Under the pieces are notes generated by a model. That model was given only the letters and a program-made list of their open reading frames with translations, was not told the DNA's origin and searched no databases. Shown piece by piece: positions 43,800 to 53,316 of a stretch of 64,000 nucleotides of DNA. Made by a program: the position numbers and the translations under genes. The stretch comes from CAYPHJ01 sp964410485 (GTDB lineage Bacteria > Desulfobacterota > Binatia > UBA9968), in contig CAYPHJ010000011.1 in the NCBI GenBank assembly GCA_964410485.1, forward strand, positions 3,865 through 67,864, in the 5' to 3' direction. Position 1 is the stretch's first letter; each line of letters opens with the position of its first letter.

Positions 43800-44047
43800 C
43801 ACCCGGCCGAATTCAAGCATGATCGATTCTGTCTTCTCGGACAAGTTGGGCATCGAGCAATGGCTACCGTGACGTTGCTCCGCTCCGACGCGCTCCCGTG
43901 AGTGATTATGAGACAGGGAGGAGAATAGAAGTTGGCGTACTGGGAGTAATTGGAGTGTTGCCTCACATAACACATACCCAACATTTCAATCGCGTTTCTA
44001 AAATTGTGAGATCTGAAATCTGGAATTTGAAATGTGACCCGCAGGAG

Positions 44048-47000
44048 CTAGTATCGTCTGTGCCAGATAATATCGACAGCGTTTCTGCCCTCTGTATCGG
44101 CGGAGACGCCCACTTTCCACTCACGGCTGAGCCTGTACTCCACCGCCACTTCCCTTCCTCTTTCACCCGTCACTTCCTGCGAGACTGTGACGAAAGTGCG
44201 CTCGCCAATGTACCGCCCCAGGTGAATCTCGCCACCTGAGAAATTGATCTCCCCAATGTCGACTCCCAGGTGCTCCACGCCGAGGGCATCGGAAACCGCC
44301 CGGCCGATAATCCCTGCTGCGTAATTGGTCGTAAGGTCGATTGCAGATTGCTGCAAGGATATTTGCTCGCTCTGGCGTAGCGCTGCCATCGGCCGGCCGA
44401 AAGCCACGAGCGCCAAAATATCGGCCTGGTCCAAAGGCGGCTCGCTGCGAAGGGCCAGCGCGGGCTTTTCCAACGTTCCGCTCACGATCACATTGACATC
44501 GTAATCGCTCACGCGACGCCGGGCAACGATTTCCAGTGCCGGGTTGATGTCCTCGCCACCGACAAACTTCATCGTGCCGCGCTCCAGCTCAAAGCGTCGT
44601 CCTTGAAACCCGATCCAGCCCCGGGCCGTTTCCAGATTTCCTTGGAGCGACAGCCGGGCTGTCGGCTTTTTCAACACCCTGAGCGTTCCCAGAAGCTCGA
44701 CATTGGCATTGGGATGGCGCACCCAGACATCCGGCGTCAATACGACCTGAAGATCCAGCGCGGCGTTCTCATAAAAATCGTTCTCGCCAACTTTGACCGG
44801 CTGCGTTTTTGGTGCAGGAACAGCTTCTGGAGAGCCTTCGCGCACAATGACAATGGTCGGGTCGCGCCTGACCGGCGTTGCGCCTCGCTCGAGGACAGCG
44901 AGATCCGGACGTAAGCTCGCGCTTTCGAGTCTGAGCCTGCCGGTAATTTTGGGCGCGGCTACGGCTCCATCGATATTCACGCCACCACTGACTTCCGCCT
45001 GGTATCGCTCGGTGTGTATTGCCGGCCAACGCTCTGCCTTCAATGAAAGAGCCAGCGTCTCCAGGCTGTATTCTGCGAGCGCCAGTGATCCGCTTCCCTG
45101 CAGAGTGCCGTCGCGAGAGCGCGCGGAAAATTGATTGATCGTGATCTTCTGGGGATCCATGCTGCCCACGGCATTCATCTGAGCGATGTTGACGCCCAAC
45201 GGCCGCGCGAAGAAATTTCCTTGGCGCAGCTGAAATTCGCCCCGCGGCTCAGGTTGCTCCAGCGATCCCCGAACGCGCAGATCCAAGGAAATTTCCCCGC
45301 CAATCTTTTGAATCGGATCGCCAACGAAGGCGTTCAGAAACGCTAGACTCAGACCGTCGGAAAAGACACGCACATCCATGTTCCCCACGGCCTCAGCGCG
45401 CCACTCCGGATACCAGCTCAATGCGACCGGCACTGCTCCCACCGCCCTTAGTTCACGGGCGTCATCCTGGCGCGCGGTCAAATTGAGATTAATTAGCTGG
45501 TCTCTATAATCGAACGCGGCAGTAACACCGGCATATCGTTGACCTGCGATCGTTGATTCGGTCAACCGGGCGGTGACGCCGACCGCTGGCTCAGTCGCTG
45601 TTCCCGCAAGTTGACCCTGCGCATCCAGGCGGCCTGTCAGTGGCGGCGGATCGGCCATGACCGCTAGCAAACCTTCAACTGACAGTCCGTTGAACGCAAA
45701 CTCCAGCGCTTGGCTTCCTGTCAAGGAAAACTGCCCGTTGACGAAAGCAGATTGATTACGACTGCGCAGTAGAAGCTGATGGATTGTAAATACGTCGTTT
45801 TTTTGAGTGATGACCGCTGGCTTCGCGAGTGCCCAGGGGTCCGGGGGCAAATTGAGAACAAGCCGAGTCAGGCGGGCCTGAATCTGCTTCGTCTGATAAT
45901 CGACATCGGCCACAACTGCATGCGAACGACCGCCGGCATCGCGCGCGCTCAGATCCACTGCCAAGCCGTACGGCTGCTCCGGCGCAAGTCCTATCGCGCC
46001 TTGCACGGTCTGAAGAGGAATAGGCGCGTCGATGTTTGCCAAATTCAACTTGAGATTTCCCTTCGGGTAAGACAACTCCCCTGTGTGCCTCAGATCGAAA
46101 ACGATGTTGCCCTTTCCCACGGTTATCCCTTCGTAGGCAAGCGCTTGCAGGTTCATAGTGCCCCGAGCCCGTAAATCATCGAGATTGCCGGCTGCCTGTC
46201 CAACCACGTCGATACCACCCGAACCATCCAGGCCGACAAGCGCAAGCCAAGGGGAGACGTCCGCCGCGCGCAAACGATACTCGAGCTGGCCTTTTTCTGC
46301 GGGGTCGAGGCCCAATTGGCCCTCGAGTGTAAGCCGCGCGTCTTGGGATTCTACGGCAGCATGAGAGATATGGATGCGCTCTTGTGCAACAATGCCTGTG
46401 AAGTTGCCCTTTTGAACCGTCACTGCACCGATCGTAGACGGCAGAATGTCGAGATTTATGCGGCTGTTGATTTCCGCAAGAGTCAGACCAGATCCCTTGA
46501 TCGTACCCTGCAAATTGAGTTCACCCTTGAGCCCGTAATCCGGAGCAACCCTGGCGACATCGAACTGTTTTACCGTGACCGACATGTCATAGCGTAGCGG
46601 CTCTAGCAGCGCGATGGTGCCGCTGTAGTTCCCCTGGGCCAATTCTCCCGTCAATTGACCGTCCACAGTGGCAACCTCTTCGTGTAACTTCCCGCGCACC
46701 CGCAGTTGACCCAATGGCCAGCCGGCGATCTCAGTCGAGTCAATCCTGACGTTTGCTGTTCCCCTGATATTGGGCAACTCAAAACCAGCTCCGGCAAGAT
46801 CAACAACACCGCTCAGCGTGCCGGCTACCTCCTCCCCCGCGAGCAAGGCGACATCGAAGCCCAAAATGTTAGCAGCCAGGCGATACTCCGGCACATCGCC
46901 CGTGATATTAGCCTCTACGGTGCCGGAGATTTTGGCACCAGCTACAGCAACATCAAACCCGCTTTGAAGCGCGTCCGGCCTTCCCTTGACGTTGGCCGTT

Positions 47001-47839
47001 CCAGTCAGTCCCGTATCGAAAGGCCAATCGGGCACCAACTGCAAGATTTGCTCGCGCCCCACTTGATCAAAGTCAATTTGTGCCTGGATGTGGAAGCTCT
47101 CCAGGTCTTGTATCGTTCCGGTCGCGCGAATACGCGAATCGCCGCTTTCCAGTACGACCCGCTCAAATGTAAATCTGTCGGGCTCAGGCGAAGTGTTTTC
47201 GTACGCGAACGCACCGGCAATTCGCATTTCCGGAAACCCTTCCGCCACAAGCAGGGAAGAGACCTCCTGCAGCTCGATTCGCGTGCCAGTGGGATCCATT
47301 CTGGCATTTCCGGCCAGCTGCAGACTGGTCAGACGATACATGTCCTGGGGCGCTTCGGAAAGTGCCACCGCCACGCTCGCTTGATGAAGCTCGAGCGATT
47401 GTATTGCGACCACCAGCGTCGACGCTGTCTCTGTCTCGGCTTCAGGCCACAAAGCGGCCCCGATGTTCCATCCTCCCATCTCGTCGCGCTGCAATCGCAA
47501 CTGCGGCTGGGATGCGCGCAGGCTGGAAATCTCAACCCTGCCCCAGATCAGGGGCAGCAACGGGTAGCTGGCCCGAAGTTCGGGAACAGACAAGATTTCA
47601 CTGCCCTCATGGTACAGACGGAGATCGATAAGCGTCAGACTGCCCAAGACTGAACCTTCGATTCGCTCCAGCGTTAATTCCCCCGGAACGGCGGCATTGA
47701 CCTGAGCGACAACGTTCTGCCGCAACGTCTCGCGAAAAGAATCGGTATGCGTATAGATTCCCACACCGACAACTGCAACCAGCAGCAACAGACCGGTGCC
47801 GGCAAAAAGCCACCGTATGACGCGCCACACGTTTTCCAT
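44048..47839 (-). CDS. tamB: Translocation and assembly module protein TamB
   Basis: A 1263-residue protein with an N-terminal membrane anchor (WLFAGTGLLLLVAVVGVGIYTH), a very long repetitive beta-rich AsmA/TamB-type body, and the C-terminal DUF490 region (VIVSGTLEKPALALRSEPPLDQADILALVAFG, ending VDIIWHRRY). TamB spans the periplasm and works with TamA in inserting outer-membrane proteins or moving lipids. The TamA-like gene lies upstream on the same strand with a 273-bp gap. Confidence 0.93.
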   Translation of the reverse strand: MENVWRVIRWLFAGTGLLLLVAVVGVGIYTHTDSFRETLRQNVVAQVNAAVPGELTLERIEGSVLGSLTLIDLRLYHEGSEILSVPELRASYPLLPLIWGRVEISSLRASQPQLRLQRDEMGGWNIGAALWPEAETETASTLVVAIQSLELHQASVAVALSEAPQDMYRLTSLQLAGNARMDPTGTRIELQEVSSLLVAEGFPEMRIAGAFAYENTSPEPDRFTFERVVLESGDSRIRATGTIQDLESFHIQAQIDFDQVGREQILQLVPDWPFDTGLTGTANVKGRPDALQSGFDVAVAGAKISGTVEANITGDVPEYRLAANILGFDVALLAGEEVAGTLSGVVDLAGAGFELPNIRGTANVRIDSTEIAGWPLGQLRVRGKLHEEVATVDGQLTGELAQGNYSGTIALLEPLRYDMSVTVKQFDVARVAPDYGLKGELNLQGTIKGSGLTLAEINSRINLDILPSTIGAVTVQKGNFTGIVAQERIHISHAAVESQDARLTLEGQLGLDPAEKGQLEYRLRAADVSPWLALVGLDGSGGIDVVGQAAGNLDDLRARGTMNLQALAYEGITVGKGNIVFDLRHTGELSYPKGNLKLNLANIDAPIPLQTVQGAIGLAPEQPYGLAVDLSARDAGGRSHAVVADVDYQTKQIQARLTRLVLNLPPDPWALAKPAVITQKNDVFTIHQLLLRSRNQSAFVNGQFSLTGSQALEFAFNGLSVEGLLAVMADPPPLTGRLDAQGQLAGTATEPAVGVTARLTESTIAGQRYAGVTAAFDYRDQLINLNLTARQDDARELRAVGAVPVALSWYPEWRAEAVGNMDVRVFSDGLSLAFLNAFVGDPIQKIGGEISLDLRVRGSLEQPEPRGEFQLRQGNFFARPLGVNIAQMNAVGSMDPQKITINQFSARSRDGTLQGSGSLALAEYSLETLALSLKAERWPAIHTERYQAEVSGGVNIDGAVAAPKITGRLRLESASLRPDLAVLERGATPVRRDPTIVIVREGSPEAVPAPKTQPVKVGENDFYENAALDLQVVLTPDVWVRHPNANVELLGTLRVLKKPTARLSLQGNLETARGWIGFQGRRFELERGTMKFVGGEDINPALEIVARRRVSDYDVNVIVSGTLEKPALALRSEPPLDQADILALVAFGRPMAALRQSEQISLQQSAIDLTTNYAAGIIGRAVSDALGVEHLGVDIGEINFSGGEIHLGRYIGERTFVTVSQEVTGERGREVAVEYRLSREWKVGVSADTEGRNAVDIIWHRRY

Positions 47840-48112
47840 AGCAAGCTGGGCACGGCTTACGCCCAGTCTTTACTGTAACTCCCAGACCCTTCATACTCAA
47901 CGAACGTTTGGTTCCGGGTTTCTGGCTCTCAGTTTTTTAGAACCAGAAACAAGAAACCAGTCCGATTATTCAAGATCTCAGACCGGTTTTCGAAATCTGA
48001 AAGCTGCAATTTGACATTTCTCACGGTAGCGACGACTAGCCCAGAAGGGCCTCATCGTTCATTACCGCGGGATTACTGTGAACAATCCGGGCTAGAAACG
48101 GGAAGTCGATAA

Positions 48113-49933
48113 TCAGAAAAAACCCCCGATGCTAAAGTGAATTTGCCAGCGAGGATCTCCACGCGGAGGCTGGAAGGGAAAACCGACGTCGAACCGCAGC
48201 GGCCCTACCGGAGTGGTGTAAAAGAACCCTACGCCGGCACCAAATTTGAGATCATCCAGGGGTGGTCTGAACGCACGCGTCGACACCTGTCCGAAATCAA
48301 GAAATAACGCGCCACCGAACGATTCCCAGAGCGGGCGCCGCATCTCCACAGAGCCTTCGAACAGGCTCAAGCCGCCGATCGGGTGATTTGCCGCGCTGAG
48401 AGGTCCAACCCGCCGGCGGCCGTAACCACGGACACTCGCATCCCCGCCGGCAAAAAACCGCTCGTGCAGCGGAAGATTTCTTATACGTCCGATGGAATCT
48501 GCCAGCCCCAATCGCAGCCGGCCCGCCAGGATCACATCCCAACCGATCGGCAGGTACTGCCTTGCTTCGACAGTGGTCCGCCAGAAACTGAAGCGACCGC
48601 CCCAGATTCCGCCCGCCTGATCGAGATCGAAGCGAAACACCCTCCCCGTTGCCGGATTTAACGGATCATCCAAACTGTCCCAGAGCAAACCGACCGCTGG
48701 TCCGGACCGGATTCCCCTATCGCGAAGACCGCCGATGGCCTGTACAGTGGCCGGTGATACATCGTCGAAAAGGTGGTGTTCTAGACGGTACCCTACGTAG
48801 CCGGAGAAATAGCGTGAAAAGCGGTGCACCAAAAGCGGGTGAAAACGCGACGCGTTCAACAAATATGCCTGCTCATCTTCACGATCGTGTCGTAACGTGA
48901 GCAGGCCTTGATTTCGCGGCGATAGGAAGTGCGGCTGGGTGAAGCTGATCGCGCCGGTGGCCAGAATAGCTGAGTACCTCCCCAAGACCGTCAAGCGTCT
49001 CCCGCCACCGAACCAGTTCAAGTGGTGCCATTCGAGTTGAACGCGAAACTCCTCTTCCGTGCTGTATCCCACCCGTGCCCGGATCTCCCGCGGTTCGGCC
49101 TCGGTCACCTGTATTTCGATGGGAACTGCTGCGGGAGTCCCCTCGACTTTCCCTGGCGCTATGATCACCCTGCCGAAAAGTCCCAGCCCAACGATGTTGT
49201 CTCGCGTGCGCGAAACCTCGTCAATAGAAAATGCCTGCCCCCGCCGATAAGTCACTTCCCTCAAAACGAGCTCGGGATCGTAGCGTTCCACGCCTTCTAC
49301 AGTCGTATCCCCAAAAACCGCTAACCGTCCAGGATGAACATGGTACCACACGCGCGCCTCTGAACGGTCAAGGTTCACCTCTGCCTTTCTGTCCGTCTCT
49401 ACATAAGCGCGCCCGTGGCGGAGGAAATATTCCTGCAGGATTTCCGCCGCTCTGATGTAGTTCTGCTCGACGAATATTTCCCCCTCCTGTATCGGTAATG
49501 ACGCCGGAAACTTGAGCCCCTGGCCAATCTCCAGAGTGACCTCGGTCACCATCACCGGCGCGCCCTCGGTAACCTGAATTCGCGCAGTGATCAGCCCGCG
49601 TTCGTGATCGACCTCGAGATCGTAATCTGCTTCCGTTTCATAGTAGCCACGCGCTTCATAAAAGCGGGCCACGCGCCGAAGGTCCTCGCGAAAGGTCACC
49701 GGGTCAAAGACCGGGTGTTCCCCCCAAGGCCGGTACCAGGGCCGCACTTCTGTAAGCATCTCTTGTCGCAGCTCACGGTCGGAGAATATCCTGTTGCCGA
49801 CGATCTCGATCGCAAGAACCCGCCAGGTTCGGGCCGGATCGAGATCCTCAAGCGGAACACCTTGAGCGTTGGAGACCAAGCACAAAACCAGCCATCCAAC
49901 CGCGCACGCTCTGGAACGACACGTCAGTTTCAC
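48113..49933 (-). CDS. tamA: BamA/TamA-family outer-membrane assembly protein
   Basis: A 606-residue protein with an N-terminal signal (AVGWLVLCLVSNAQG), several POTRA-like repeats (VLAIEIVGNRIFSDRELR; PVMVTEVTLEIG; RLAVFGDTTVEGV) and a C-terminal 16-strand barrel with the lid-lock motif SVRGYGRRR. It ends in Phe, as expected for the outer-membrane insertion signal. Its pairing with TamB supports the TamA assignment. Confidence 0.92.
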   Translation of the reverse strand: MKLTCRSRACAVGWLVLCLVSNAQGVPLEDLDPARTWRVLAIEIVGNRIFSDRELRQEMLTEVRPWYRPWGEHPVFDPVTFREDLRRVARFYEARGYYETEADYDLEVDHERGLITARIQVTEGAPVMVTEVTLEIGQGLKFPASLPIQEGEIFVEQNYIRAAEILQEYFLRHGRAYVETDRKAEVNLDRSEARVWYHVHPGRLAVFGDTTVEGVERYDPELVLREVTYRRGQAFSIDEVSRTRDNIVGLGLFGRVIIAPGKVEGTPAAVPIEIQVTEAEPREIRARVGYSTEEEFRVQLEWHHLNWFGGGRRLTVLGRYSAILATGAISFTQPHFLSPRNQGLLTLRHDREDEQAYLLNASRFHPLLVHRFSRYFSGYVGYRLEHHLFDDVSPATVQAIGGLRDRGIRSGPAVGLLWDSLDDPLNPATGRVFRFDLDQAGGIWGGRFSFWRTTVEARQYLPIGWDVILAGRLRLGLADSIGRIRNLPLHERFFAGGDASVRGYGRRRVGPLSAANHPIGGLSLFEGSVEMRRPLWESFGGALFLDFGQVSTRAFRPPLDDLKFGAGVGFFYTTPVGPLRFDVGFPFQPPRGDPRWQIHFSIGGFF

Positions 49934-50094
49934 TCGTATTCTGGTTGACGGAAGACTTTGGAAAGCTAGGATATCAAATGAGAGTTCGCGGTGCAGCAGC
50001 TCAGATAGAAGAAAGGAAGCGGAGTAATGGAGTATAGGGCCACTCCATCACTCCGCTCCGGTCTCAACCTTCTATCAGGGGAATAAACGGACAA

Positions 50095-50565
50095 CTACAG
50101 CTCTTCCTCAAACGGCTCGGCCGAGTCGTCGTATCTCACAGGCAGGCGCTCATCGCCACTTCCGCCCCCCATTGACCGTTTTTTCTCGACGATCTTAGCG
50201 CAGTCGATACAGAGCATCGCCGTCGGCAGGGCGCGCAGACGCCCGGGGCCGATGGGTTCCTCACACCGGCGACACATGCCGTACGTGCCGTCGGCGACTC
50301 GTTCGAGCGCGCCTTCGATCTCCCGGATCATCATCTGGCCTCTTTGACTGAGCTGGCTGCGCAAACGGGCGATGCGATCGATTTGCGCGCTCTCTTCCAT
50401 TTCGCTGCCGCGCTGGTCTGTCAGCGTGGTCATGCCGCGGTTTTCCGCCACGCCTTCGAGCAAAGCGGATCGTCGCCGATAGAGATCATCGATCAGCTCT
50501 GCGAGCAATCGGCTGTCGATGCGGTTGCTCTCCTCATGATTATTGCTGATCGTTTGTCGCGCCAT
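50095..50565 (-). CDS. DksA/TraR-family zinc-finger regulator
   Basis: A 156-residue protein with an N-terminal coiled coil and a C4 zinc finger formed by CRRC and CIDC (GMCRRCEEPIGPGRLRALPTAMLCIDC). Family members bind the RNA polymerase secondary channel with ppGpp and reset transcription in stress. ATG 50565 is chosen because GAGGAG precedes it; a longer frame starts inside the ribosome site. The gene is driven by a perfect minus-strand sigma-54 element 60 bp upstream. Confidence 0.9.
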   Translation of the reverse strand: MARQTISNNHEESNRIDSRLLAELIDDLYRRRSALLEGVAENRGMTTLTDQRGSEMEESAQIDRIARLRSQLSQRGQMMIREIEGALERVADGTYGMCRRCEEPIGPGRLRALPTAMLCIDCAKIVEKKRSMGGGSGDERLPVRYDDSAEPFEEEL

Positions 50566-50623
50566 AAGTGTTCTCCTCATTGCATCGAAGGTGAATGTCC
50601 GGAGACGGTCGCAGTGCTTTTAG

Positions 50624-50638
50624 GCAAAGGCGGTGCCA
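50624..50638 (-). promoter_or_regulatory. Sigma-54 promoter of the dksA-like gene
   Basis: On the minus strand: TGGCAC-CGCCT-TTGC, a full consensus match. Predicted transcription start near 50612, about 47 bp before ATG 50565. Confidence 0.8.
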
Positions 50639-50894
50639 GCGGAGCCACGGGCCGTCATGCCGTGAAGAAGAATGATTTTGGCCGAGCCTCCCGCCTCGCT
50701 GTAGTGGACATGGGACATTTAGAAGGCGATAAGTCACAGAGGTGGGACACTCGGTGGCCTCGGTTATTACTGCAGCGGGTGCGAGCTCGATATGACTTTC
50801 CCATTTGAAACCGATGACGTGCATTAACCACACCTGACAAGCCTTAAAATTCCTTTAGCAAATTGGTGACGGGGAGGAAGGGTCAACACTTGAT

Positions 50895-50909
50895 TGGCAC
50901 ATGCTTTGC
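50895..50909 (+). promoter_or_regulatory. Sigma-54 promoter of the stress protein/endonuclease unit
   Basis: TGGCAC-ATGCT-TTGC, a full consensus match, 111 bp before ATG 51020. It may drive all plus-strand genes to 53263. Confidence 0.8.
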
Positions 50910-51019
50910 GCCAGACGCCCCTAATCAAGACGGGGCGGACTGCCATGCCTCCATCACATTTCAGTCGTCGCGGATCCTCTAAGCGTGAAAATCCGGGCCA
51001 CAAAACGAGGGGGAATACG

Positions 51020-51808
51020 ATGAGAACAGCCGCGGGAATCTTTGCTTCAAGAAAGGAAGCTGAACTGGTTTTAGAGAAACTGAAGGATTCAGGCTTTGAA
51101 GAGAAAAACATACTCATGTTGCTTCCCGGGCGTCCGCCAAAGCAGCTTGAGACCGTTCCAACAGAAGAGGCCGAACAACCTGGAATGGGAAAAGCAATAG
51201 GTAGTGTGGTGGGTGGCGCCGTCGGGCTGGCCGCTGGCGCCATGCTAGGCAGTCTATTTTTGCCCGGAGTGGGACCTGTCCTGATCGCAGGAGGAGTGGG
51301 ATTGGGAGGCGCGCTGGCTGGCGGGGCTGGAGGCGACGCGCTTGAAAATCTACTCGCCCGAGGTTTGCCGAAGGATGAACTCTTTCTGTATGAGGATGCC
51401 CTGCGGAAGGGACGCTCCGTAGTCATCGCCTTGTCCTCAGACGATGAGAAACTCGAAAGTGCCCGAAGGATCATGGCCGTCACTGGCGCGGAAAGCATCG
51501 ATGCCGCCCGCGAGCAGTGGTGGATCGGGCTGCGCGATGCAGAAGCCGCTCAGTATGACGCGGCGGGAGAGGGAGCGTTCAGTCGCGACGAAGCAATATA
51601 TCGAACTGGATTCGAAGCCGCTCTCAATCCCGAATTTCGCGGCAAAAGCTTTAGCGCGGCGCAAACCCACTTGCGTGAACGTTTCCCGACAGCATGGAAT
51701 CAAGAAGCTTTCAGGCGCGGCTATCTCAGGGGGCAAAACTACGCGTCCAACCTGAATTTTGAGGACCATTCGAAAAGCTCGGGGCACCGGAGGGCGCTGA
51801 AAACCTGA
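51020..51808 (+). CDS. Glycine-zipper general-stress-like protein
   Basis: A 262-residue protein. Residues 1-45 (TAAGIFASRKEAELVLEKLKDSGF...NILMLLP) resemble the N-terminal domain of general stress protein 17M-type proteins. Residues 60-110 form a long Gly/Ala hydrophobic hairpin. The C-terminal third is soluble and contains EAIYRTGFEAALNPEFRGKSF, which I do not recognise. GAGGGGGA precedes ATG 51020. Probably membrane-associated; function unknown. Confidence 0.78.
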   Translation: MRTAAGIFASRKEAELVLEKLKDSGFEEKNILMLLPGRPPKQLETVPTEEAEQPGMGKAIGSVVGGAVGLAAGAMLGSLFLPGVGPVLIAGGVGLGGALAGGAGGDALENLLARGLPKDELFLYEDALRKGRSVVIALSSDDEKLESARRIMAVTGAESIDAAREQWWIGLRDAEAAQYDAAGEGAFSRDEAIYRTGFEAALNPEFRGKSFSAAQTHLRERFPTAWNQEAFRRGYLRGQNYASNLNFEDHSKSSGHRRALKT

Positions 51809-51958
51809 GTTAACAGACGAACAGCTACACTTAGATTAGTTCCCAGGGACATTCTTAGAATTGGTTAAAGTCGTGGTCTGCGCTCGATTTCCCAAGATAA
51901 CAAGTCGCCACCACGGACAATTTCACGTGAACGCACTTGGAAGTTTATTTCGTCGGCA

Positions 51959-52163
51959 TGCCAGCACGCAAAGCCATTGTCATATTGGTTGGCGGAGGCC
52001 TGGTCCTTGCTGGGATATTCATGATCGATCCTGTTGCCGGGTCCTGCCCTTGCTTGTACTGCCGGCGGGTCTGGCGATTCTCACGACTGAATTTCGCTGG
52101 GCTCAAGCGCTGCTGAAACGTTTGCAAAAGACGGCCGACCGAGTCAAACCAGGCAGCAGTTGA
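51959..52163 (+). pseudogene. Frameshifted PGPGW-type small membrane protein
   Basis: The first frame gives KAIVILVGGGLVLAGIFMI, a second frame gives ILLPGP, and a third gives LLVLPAGLAILTTEFRWAQ then ALLKRLQKTADRVKPGSS up to TGA 52163. Joined, they reproduce the helix-PGP-helix-TEFxWA-basic tail layout of the PGPGW transmembrane family. Two frame changes within about 40 bases near 52025-52060 break the gene. It is either a decaying gene or an assembly or sequencing error. Confidence 0.65.
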
Positions 52164-52216
52164 TTCGAGCGTGTAGACCTCACTACATGTGTGAAACCAT
52201 GGACGGGAGATAACGA

Positions 52217-53263
52217 ATGGCCCAGCCTGAGAACTCGACAGACCCCGGTGAAGATTTGAACGTGGCCAACCTAATGGAAACCAAGTCTGAGCGTTCGCCC
52301 GACTCCGATGAGGTAGGCAAAAGTTCCGACCCGATTTTTACCATTGAGCCGGACCGCTTTATTCAATCGCCGTACTCTTGTGTGGAGCCCGACGTAAGAA
52401 ATCCCGCCCGGTCTATCATTAGAGCGGAAGCTTGTTTATTTGCCGCGTTTGGTGATCAACTGCCGCCTGCTGGCATCCCGTTGATAAAAATCCTTGCCGA
52501 AATGGAAGCCGCGATTTTGAGCGCGTGCGCGAAGCTCAAAGCGGGCTATCCGGATCAAGAGACGCTCAAGCGTGCTTCGGATCGGTGGTATGAGCTGATG
52601 ATTGCATTCGCCCTGTGGAACGCCAACGCGACTCAGCTCGCGCTCGATGACCGCGCTCCAGTCTGGCTGTGGCTGCCTGGGACAAACGAGCTTAAGTTGC
52701 CGGAGCTATTCGACTCTGCCGCCAGGCAAGTTATACATGATATCGAGGCGAGATTGGCAAACGAGGGCATCATGCTAGTGATCTCCAACCCGAACTTCGT
52801 TTGTATCGAACCCGGCAGGAGTGCGTTCTCTCCGCGCATCTACAAAGCCAGAGAAAGTTATTCTCCCCAAGCCCATGAAACAGTAACTCAGTGCTACAGA
52901 GAGATCCAAGGTAAATGTCGTTATACGGATCTTCGTGTCTGCCTCGGCCTCAAAACGCTCTACCGGCCGGATCGCCACGCCTGTATACCGTGCGAAGCGA
53001 GCGTGTTGAAAACGCTATACGCCCGGCTGCAGAAGGACCTTGATAAAACCGCAGGAGGGTCGATGCGATACTATGCGGCCACTTCTTTTGAACCTTCGAA
53101 GTCTGATGAGGAACTGTTTTGCGCAGCCTCTCCAAGGTCTATTCTAGACGATCACATCCCCGCCGAACGCGCTGTCGACGGGATCTTGTACATTGAAACC
53201 CTGTCGGAGCTAGATGACCTCCATCGTCTCTTCAGGGTAAAACCGCCGACCACAGACCGCTGA
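52217..53263 (+). CDS. Cfr10I/Bse634I-like restriction endonuclease homologue with altered active site
   Basis: A 348-residue protein. From about residue 120 it follows the Cfr10I/Bse634I family: RWYEL (Glu126), LVISNPNFVCIE (residues 187-198), LGLKTLYRPDRHACIPCEASVLKTLY (Lys246, Glu260), SMRYYAATS, and a C-terminal IETLSELDDL. In the known enzymes the position of Asn193 is the catalytic Asp of SNPDF. Here it is Asn, while the Glu, Lys and second Glu remain. An N-terminal 60-residue extension is disordered-looking. No DNA methyltransferase is nearby, so cleavage activity is doubtful; a DNA-binding or regulatory role is possible. Confidence 0.75.
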   Translation: MAQPENSTDPGEDLNVANLMETKSERSPDSDEVGKSSDPIFTIEPDRFIQSPYSCVEPDVRNPARSIIRAEACLFAAFGDQLPPAGIPLIKILAEMEAAILSACAKLKAGYPDQETLKRASDRWYELMIAFALWNANATQLALDDRAPVWLWLPGTNELKLPELFDSAARQVIHDIEARLANEGIMLVISNPNFVCIEPGRSAFSPRIYKARESYSPQAHETVTQCYREIQGKCRYTDLRVCLGLKTLYRPDRHACIPCEASVLKTLYARLQKDLDKTAGGSMRYYAATSFEPSKSDEELFCAASPRSILDDHIPAERAVDGILYIETLSELDDLHRLFRVKPPTTDR

Positions 53264-53297
53264 CCGCCGCGACGCGATCGACAACGGTCGCGCGGTC
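53262..53297. terminator. GC-rich hairpin at the endonuclease stop
   Basis: Arms GACCGCCGCGAC (53262-53273) and GTCGCGCGGTC (53287-53297) pair with a single bulge. It overlaps the stop codon and lies between convergent genes. No T-run follows. Confidence 0.45.
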
Positions 53298-53316
53298 GAC
53301 GGTCTACCGTCAAGTT

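Larger units (their letters stand above)
50566..51019. other. Divergent sigma-54 control region
   Basis: 454 bp between the dksA-like gene and the stress protein gene. It holds one sigma-54 element for each direction and between them repeated TGGGACA-type words near 50709 and 50743 that could be shared activator sites. No gene is supported. Confidence 0.6.

Noticed and set aside
46706..47653. 315-residue plus-strand frame opposite tamB
   Set aside because: Antisense shadow of a well-supported TamB frame, with low-complexity composition.
52217..53263. A complete restriction-modification system around the Cfr10I-like gene
   Set aside because: No methyltransferase motifs (FxGxG, DPPY, PC, ENV) occur in neighbouring proteins.
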